DNA of 64,000 nt from CAVRTJ01 sp964507185 (GTDB lineage: Bacteria; Acidobacteriota; UBA4820; DSQY01). Within the stretch, counting starts at the first letter, position 1; every line of letters starts with the position of its first letter. Where the stretch lies: contig CAZDOY010000009.1 in assembly GCA_964507185.1 (NCBI GenBank), positions 1 through 64,000 on the forward strand, read 5' to 3'. The translations under genes and the position numbers were made by a program. The notes under the pieces are model-generated. The model did not search any database. It was not told the origin of the DNA and saw only the letters and a program-made list of their open reading frames with translations. Of this stretch, positions 59,346 through 64,000 are shown piece after piece.

Positions 59346-61688
59346 TCAAGAGCGGACTTCCGTCCAATCGTCGGTCCCCCTTGCCGGAAGCGCCGCCGCA
59401 AGAACAGCCTGCCCGTAGGCGAGCCCTCCGTCACCCGGCGGCACGGCCCGGGCCAGGATCGCTTCGAATCCCGCCTCCTCGACCCTGTCCGACAGTTCCC
59501 GTATCAGTATCCGGTTTACCATGCAACCGCCTCCGAGCGCCACACTGCGGACGGACGGCGGAAGAGACCGCACGCCGGCTTCGACGGCAAGCCTGCAGAA
59601 AGTCGTGTGAAACCCAAGCGCCGTCTCCCCGCGCCCTTCTCCCGCCTCGAGGCGTATCGCCGCAGCCCCCAGCAACCCGGCGAAGGGGATGGTGCACGCG
59701 TCGCCATCTGCAATGATCCCGACTTCGTCCCAGGGTCTTGCGCCGGAGGCCGACGAGGCGAGCGACTCGAGCCTGACAGCGGCTTCCCCTTCCCAGTCGT
59801 TCACGGCCGCCAACCCGAAAAGCGCGCCCGCCGCTTCGAAAAGGCGCCCGGCGCCCGTCGCCATGGGCCACCTGTTGGAACTCACGCGCGCCAGGGCATC
59901 CAAGCGGCCCGCGGGCACGAGGTCGGCCAGAGGCAGGCGGGGCAAAAGGTGCCGCAGGCCTTCGGCCTCCAGGGCGGCGACGCAGACGCGCCATGGTTCG
60001 CGCACCGCCGCTTCGCCCCCCACGAGCGGAACCGCCTCGAGGTGCGCCAGGCGCCGCCAACGGCAGTCCCCATCCAGAAGGAGCCATTCACCGCCCCAGG
60101 CCGTACCGTCCGTCCCCCATCCCGTGCCGTCCAGCACGAGTCCCGCGGCTTTCCGGCCGGCCTCTGGAAATCGGCCGTGTTCCGCCAGAACGGCCGCCGC
60201 GTGGGCCAGGTGGTGTTGGAACCGGACGAGCCGGGCGCCTCGTTCCGCCGCCAGTTCCTCGCCGTACCAGGTACTCGGATAGTCCGGGTGCGCATCCACC
60301 GCCACGACGCATGCGGTCACCTGCAGGAAATCTTCCATGCCTTCCGTGACCTCCCGCAGAAACGCCCGCGCCGCATCCGTATCCAGGTCGCCCACGTGCT
60401 GCGAGAGGAACGCGTCCTCGCCCGACGCCACGCAGGCCGCCACCTGGAGGTGTCCTCCCAGAGCGAGGACCGGCGATGCGGCCGACAGGCCGAGAGGGAC
60501 GGGCTCCGGGACAAATCCTCTCGCCCTTCGCATCAGGGTGTGCCCGACCGGCGCCGTCCTCACCACCGAGTCGTCCACGCGGCGCAGGACGTCCCGGTTG
60601 TGCAGGAGAAACAGATCGGCGATCCCCACGAGCCTGTCGAGCGCCTCCCTGTTCGTCCTGCAGATGGGCTCTTCCGAGAGATTGCCGGAGGTCATGACCA
60701 GCGGGCCGAAATTCCCGTCCCTGAACAGTTCGACGTGCAGAGGCGTGGTGGGAAGCAGGACGCCCACGTCCCCGATACCTGGAGCCACCGCGTCCGAGAG
60801 GGTGGAAGACCCGCGCTTCGGCGCAAGTAGAACGGGGCACCGGTGGGACAGCATGAGCGCTTCGTCCTCCGGCCGCAGAAGCGCCAGGCTCCGAGCCTCC
60901 GCCACGTCCCTCGCCATCACCGCAAAGGGTTTGCCAGGACGTTTCTTGCGGTGCCGCAGTCTGGCGACGGCCTCGTCCGAGTCCGCTCTGCAGGCGAGTT
61001 GAAAGCCGCCAAGCCCCTTCACGGCTACAATAGCGCCCTGCGAGAGCGCGTCGCGAGCCTGCCCGAGAGCAGACGGCCCGCGGCCCAGTTCTCTCTCGCC
61101 GTCCACGAGCCACAGGTCGGGGCCGCATGCGGGGCAACAGACCGGCTCGGCGTGGAAGCGCCGGTCTACCGGGTCTCCGTACTCCTCTTCGCACTTCTCG
61201 CACAGCGGGAAGCACGCCATGGCCGTGCGCTCCCTGTCGTAGGGGAGTGACCGGACCAGCGAGAACCTCGGGCCGCAGTTGGTGCAGGTGATGAAAGGAT
61301 AGCGGTGGCGTCGATCCTCGGGGTCCTCCATCTCCGCGCGGCAATCTGCGCACAGGGCGGAGTCCGGCGGCACTATGGCCCTCTTTCTCGGCCCCACTTC
61401 CGAAGGCCGGACGATGAACTCCGTGTCACCCGCCACGGGGATAGGCGTCGTGTCCATGCCGTCAAGACGCGCAAGAGGAGACAGCGACGACGGGAGGCGA
61501 TGGACAAACTCCGATACCGCACATTCCGGCCCTTCGATTTCTATAACGACCCCGTCCGGTCCGTTGAACACCCACCCGGACAGTTCCAGGGCAGTAGCAA
61601 GCCGGTGGACGGAGGGGCGGAAGCCGACTCCCTGTACGGAACCCCTGCATTGAATCCTGACCCTGGTCCTTCCCGGTGTGCCTGCCAT
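59346..61688 (-). CDS. hypF: Carbamoyltransferase HypF
   Basis: 780 residues, full length: acylphosphatase-like domain (RGSVQGVGFRPSVHRLA), zinc-finger region (CADCRAEMEDPE, CTNCGPRFS, CEKCEEEYGDP, CCPACGPD), YrdC-like domain (AVKGLGGFQLACRA, RKKRPGKPFAVMA) and the Kae1-like domain (HHLAHAAAVLAEH, VLDGTGWGTDGTAWGGE). It makes carbamoyl-adenylate from carbamoyl phosphate and transfers it to HypE. It is the first gene of the hyp cluster on this strand. Confidence 0.96.
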   Translation of the reverse strand: MAGTPGRTRVRIQCRGSVQGVGFRPSVHRLATALELSGWVFNGPDGVVIEIEGPECAVSEFVHRLPSSLSPLARLDGMDTTPIPVAGDTEFIVRPSEVGPRKRAIVPPDSALCADCRAEMEDPEDRRHRYPFITCTNCGPRFSLVRSLPYDRERTAMACFPLCEKCEEEYGDPVDRRFHAEPVCCPACGPDLWLVDGERELGRGPSALGQARDALSQGAIVAVKGLGGFQLACRADSDEAVARLRHRKKRPGKPFAVMARDVAEARSLALLRPEDEALMLSHRCPVLLAPKRGSSTLSDAVAPGIGDVGVLLPTTPLHVELFRDGNFGPLVMTSGNLSEEPICRTNREALDRLVGIADLFLLHNRDVLRRVDDSVVRTAPVGHTLMRRARGFVPEPVPLGLSAASPVLALGGHLQVAACVASGEDAFLSQHVGDLDTDAARAFLREVTEGMEDFLQVTACVVAVDAHPDYPSTWYGEELAAERGARLVRFQHHLAHAAAVLAEHGRFPEAGRKAAGLVLDGTGWGTDGTAWGGEWLLLDGDCRWRRLAHLEAVPLVGGEAAVREPWRVCVAALEAEGLRHLLPRLPLADLVPAGRLDALARVSSNRWPMATGAGRLFEAAGALFGLAAVNDWEGEAAVRLESLASSASGARPWDEVGIIADGDACTIPFAGLLGAAAIRLEAGEGRGETALGFHTTFCRLAVEAGVRSLPPSVRSVALGGGCMVNRILIRELSDRVEEAGFEAILARAVPPGDGGLAYGQAVLAAALPARGTDDWTEVRS

Positions 61689-61759
61689 GAACAGAAGCTA
61701 CCAGCAGCCGGGATGTCCCGTCAACATCGGCTCGCCGGAAACGGTCGGGGCTTTCGTGG

Positions 61760-61765
61760 TATAGT
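61760..61765 (+). promoter_or_regulatory. Probable -10 box upstream of the Skp-like gene
   Basis: TATAGT 150 bases before the ATG at 61916. No convincing -35 box at the right distance, so confidence is low. Confidence 0.3.
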
Positions 61766-61915
61766 GCGGCTGTGCTTAAGGTCCTGTCCTTCCGGGAACG
61801 CGCTACCTCGTGCGGCTAACTCGGGAGGACGAAAGGGGTGGTCGTGCCGGAACCGGGCTCCCCTTTTCGGATCCGGCTGAGACGAACGCTTACAAACACA
61901 AGAGGAGTCAAGATC

Positions 61916-62527
61916 ATGAAAAAGCTGTTGACGGCCCTTCTCGCCCTGGCATTGACACTGTCCGCACTGGCATCCGGTGCGAAAGCTTCCCCGAACGAAG
62001 GCGCAAAGGTGACCAAAAAAGCGCCCGTCGTGGTCATCGTCGATATGGCCCGCATCTACAAGGATGCAAAGATCTCCAAGCAGATCCAGGCCGACTTTCA
62101 GAAGTGGAACGAGAGTCTCAGGGCCACATTTCAGAAGAAACTGGCCGACCTGCGCGCCAAACAGGAAGACCTCAAGAAAAACGAGGCCAAGCTTTCAAAG
62201 GAAGAAAAGGACAAGGACAAGAAGGCGATAGATGCCGCACAGAAAGACATGAGCCAGCTCCAGATGCAAGCCCGGCAGGAGTTTCAGAAGAGGCAAAAGA
62301 CAGCTGAAGAAAAGCTCCACGCGGTGCTCGACCCCCTGCTGGACAAACTCGGCAAGGAGAACGGCTGGGACGTCATCCTGAACAAGGGCGCAAAGGACCT
62401 GGTGTGGAACTCGGGCGCCGTTGACGAGACCGACCTCATACTCAAGCGGTTGGACGCGGCCACGCCCGAAGCCCCGGCATCCCCGGCGCCTGCTGGCAAG
62501 GACGCGAAGCCGCAGCCCAAGCCCTGA
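61916..62527 (+). CDS. Skp/OmpH-family periplasmic chaperone
   Basis: 203 residues. A Sec signal peptide (KKLLTALLALALTLSALASGAKA) is followed by the OmpH/Skp pattern: VVVIVDMARIYKDAKISKQIQADFQ, a long charged coiled coil (about 70-145) and NGWDVILNKGAKDLVW. A Pro/Ala tail ends the protein. Skp keeps outer-membrane proteins unfolded in the periplasm. GGAGTCAAGATC precedes the ATG. A strong terminator follows, so it is monocistronic; the usual BamA and LpxD neighbours are absent, which leaves room for a specialised role. Confidence 0.87.
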   Translation: MKKLLTALLALALTLSALASGAKASPNEGAKVTKKAPVVVIVDMARIYKDAKISKQIQADFQKWNESLRATFQKKLADLRAKQEDLKKNEAKLSKEEKDKDKKAIDAAQKDMSQLQMQARQEFQKRQKTAEEKLHAVLDPLLDKLGKENGWDVILNKGAKDLVWNSGAVDETDLILKRLDAATPEAPASPAPAGKDAKPQPKP

Positions 62528-62576
62528 TCAGAGGACAGATGAAGCCGCGATAAAGCAATAAGACCGGTTCTCCAGA

Positions 62577-62609
62577 CGCGAGGTGCTCCCGGCACCTCGC
62601 GTTTTTTTT
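62577..62609 (+). terminator. Terminator of the Skp-like gene
   Basis: CGCGAGGTGC-tcccg-GCACCTCGCG, a ten-base perfect stem, followed by eight T. Confidence 0.97.
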
Positions 62610-62785
62610 GCCCTGACGCGGTCGCCTCCCCGTGACCTGCGGCGCGACAGGGTATATATTGGAGATTAGTCCTTTGGGGGGGCACCAAAGGAAAACGCGA
62701 TTACGCATCATGAGCCTCTGGGGCCGACTGCAGTGCACCTCCCCGCCGTCGCGGCTCGTGCACTCACGCTACGGGAAGATCAGAC

Positions 62786-64000
62786 ATGGTGAAGGACACC
62801 AATGATAAGCTCGAGTATCAACTCGGACACGTAGAAGCCGATAAGCTGAAGGACGCGGAAAAGGCCTTTCTTTCAAGGCCGCGCCTGAGTATTCGCCTGC
62901 GGATCGTGGCGGGTTTTCTGCTCTGCTTTTTCCTGCTCGCGGCGACCGGCCTCATCAACCTGGCCATTCTCTACCAGGCGCGGGGCAAGCTTCACTTCCT
63001 AGACATCTCCCAGGACCTTTCGCTGGAGATCCAGCAGTCCAGACACTTTGCCCTTGCCGACTTTCCGGACGAGGCGAACCTTCGACGGGCGAGAACCATC
63101 GCACAGAAGGCCGCCGACCTGCTCATGCACGATGGCTCCAACGTCCTGAATGCGACAGGCGAAAAGGACCTGTCCGGGCTCAACTACGACCTGGGACATT
63201 ACGTGCAGATCCTGGACGACAGCCTGGCTCTCGCTCGCAATGCCTCCGGGGACGAGGCCAGGCGAAAGGCGCTGTCCGCCGCCGTGGACAACGGCAGTGC
63301 CGGGATACTGAACCGGCTCAGGTTGCTGAAGGCCCGGGAGGCTGGCGCCGCAAACCACGTCCTCAAGATTTCCCAGGAACTGCCGTTCCTCTTTTCCGTC
63401 GTCATGCTCCTCATCATTTTCTGGATCACCAGCCTTCTCGCCGGAACCATCACGGACTCCCTCGATCGCCTGCAGCGGTCTACGCGGCGCATAGCGGCCG
63501 GCGATTTTACCCTCATGAATCCCAGAAGACGTTACCACGACGAGTTCTCGGACCTGTCGCTGGCCGTCAATCGCATGCTCCTCGAATTGCGGGCCCGCGA
63601 GGCTCAGGTCCTGAAGGCGGACAAACTAGCGTCCGTAGGCGCATTCACCGAGGGCGTGGCCGGTGAACTCGACGCCATTCTCGACACCATTTCCAGCAAT
63701 GCCAGAACCTTCATCGAAGGATGCCATCCACCCGAGGAGTGCCCCCGATACAACCTTCTCCTGGATATTTTCTCGAAAACCGGGAAGGGCAAGGAAATCG
63801 TAGAGGAACTGCTGGCCTTCACCAGCGACGACCATTTCGCCCCGGAACCCCTCGACCTGCATGAACTCGTGGAATCCGCGCGACGGCTGCTGCAAAACCA
63901 GATGGCGCTCGACCACGTCGCTTTCGAGAATGACGTGCCGCGAGACCTGCCCGCCGTTCTGGGCTCTTTCAATCAGCTCAAGCACGTTCTGCTGAACCTC
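62786..64000 (+). CDS. Membrane histidine kinase-like protein, cut by the window end, phospho-His missing
   Basis: The first 405 codons are present without a stop. A short cytoplasmic N-terminus is followed by a helix (about 42-62), a periplasmic sensor helix bundle (about 68-200), a second helix (about 212-235), a HAMP domain (LDRLQRSTRRIAAGDF) and then the dimerisation helix. Where related kinases have GVAHEINNPL this one reads GVAGELDAIL, so Gly replaces the phospho-accepting His. The ATP-binding domain begins with FNQLKHVLLNL at the window edge. It may be a pseudokinase, a partner in a heterodimer, or use another His. The start ATG at 62786 has CGGGAAGATCAG upstream. Confidence 0.85.
   Translation, partial: MVKDTNDKLEYQLGHVEADKLKDAEKAFLSRPRLSIRLRIVAGFLLCFFLLAATGLINLAILYQARGKLHFLDISQDLSLEIQQSRHFALADFPDEANLRRARTIAQKAADLLMHDGSNVLNATGEKDLSGLNYDLGHYVQILDDSLALARNASGDEARRKALSAAVDNGSAGILNRLRLLKAREAGAANHVLKISQELPFLFSVVMLLIIFWITSLLAGTITDSLDRLQRSTRRIAAGDFTLMNPRRRYHDEFSDLSLAVNRMLLELRAREAQVLKADKLASVGAFTEGVAGELDAILDTISSNARTFIEGCHPPEECPRYNLLLDIFSKTGKGKEIVEELLAFTSDDHFAPEPLDLHELVESARRLLQNQMALDHVAFENDVPRDLPAVLGSFNQLKHVLLNL

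Overview
The window is GC-rich, gene-dense bacterial chromosome, probably a draft or metagenome assembly because it holds three runs of exactly 100 N (1393-1492, 7712-7811, 36754-36853). The gene set points to a deltaproteobacterial (Desulfobacterota-type) sulfur or sulfate reducer. It includes dissimilatory-type sulfate adenylyltransferase, an Hmc-like transmembrane redox complex, a periplasmic multiheme cytochrome, a Hyb-type [NiFe] hydrogenase with the full hyp maturation set, and many PAS/sigma-54 regulators. This placement is inferred from gene content; no marker phylogeny could be run.

Left part (0-19 kb). An integron integrase without recognisable cassettes sits at the edge. It is followed by a minus-strand redox/metal region: a CGGC protein, two paralogous TroA/ZnuA-like binding proteins whose histidine ligands are replaced by cysteines, an octaheme cytochrome c with a cytochrome b partner, and a NifX-like protein. 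Next comes a regulatory block (response regulator, PAS histidine kinase, response regulator, sigma-54 activator) directly downstream of an Hmc-like operon (CCG protein, cytochrome b, ferredoxin, and an NrfD protein fused to a hexaheme cytochrome). A second sigma-54 activator is divergent from that operon. I found three GG-N10-GC sigma-54 promoters. Two have a shared TGCA-N3-TGCA palindrome upstream, and the third has a different palindrome pair. The sensors and regulators share cysteine motifs in their PAS domains, so this looks like one redox- or metal-responsive regulon. It is the best candidate for an undescribed system here.

Middle part (19-47 kb). Genes are mostly housekeeping or metabolic: cobyrinate diamide synthase (CbiA/DsrN-like), sat, a catalytically dead trypsin-like protein, a GGDEF-EAL protein and YajQ (c-di-GMP), a GH65 phosphorylase with a HAD-OtsB fusion (trehalose), a cupin, an archaeal-type GAPDH, an ECF sigma/anti-sigma pair, pyrK-pyrD-pyrF, two radical SAM proteins, lon, and rpsO-pnp. 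The gaps between these genes are filled with degenerate heptanucleotide tandem words of several families, including a composite element present three times, and with one strongly hairpin-rich 400-bp stretch.

Right part (47-64 kb). A two-domain TonB-C lipoprotein, a B3/4-domain protein and a single-domain response regulator precede the minus-strand hydrogenase locus (hypF-hypC-hypD-hypE-hypA-hypB, then small subunit, ferredoxin, NrfD, large subunit, protease). After it come a Skp/OmpH-like chaperone and a histidine kinase that runs off the window and lacks the usual phospho-accepting histidine.
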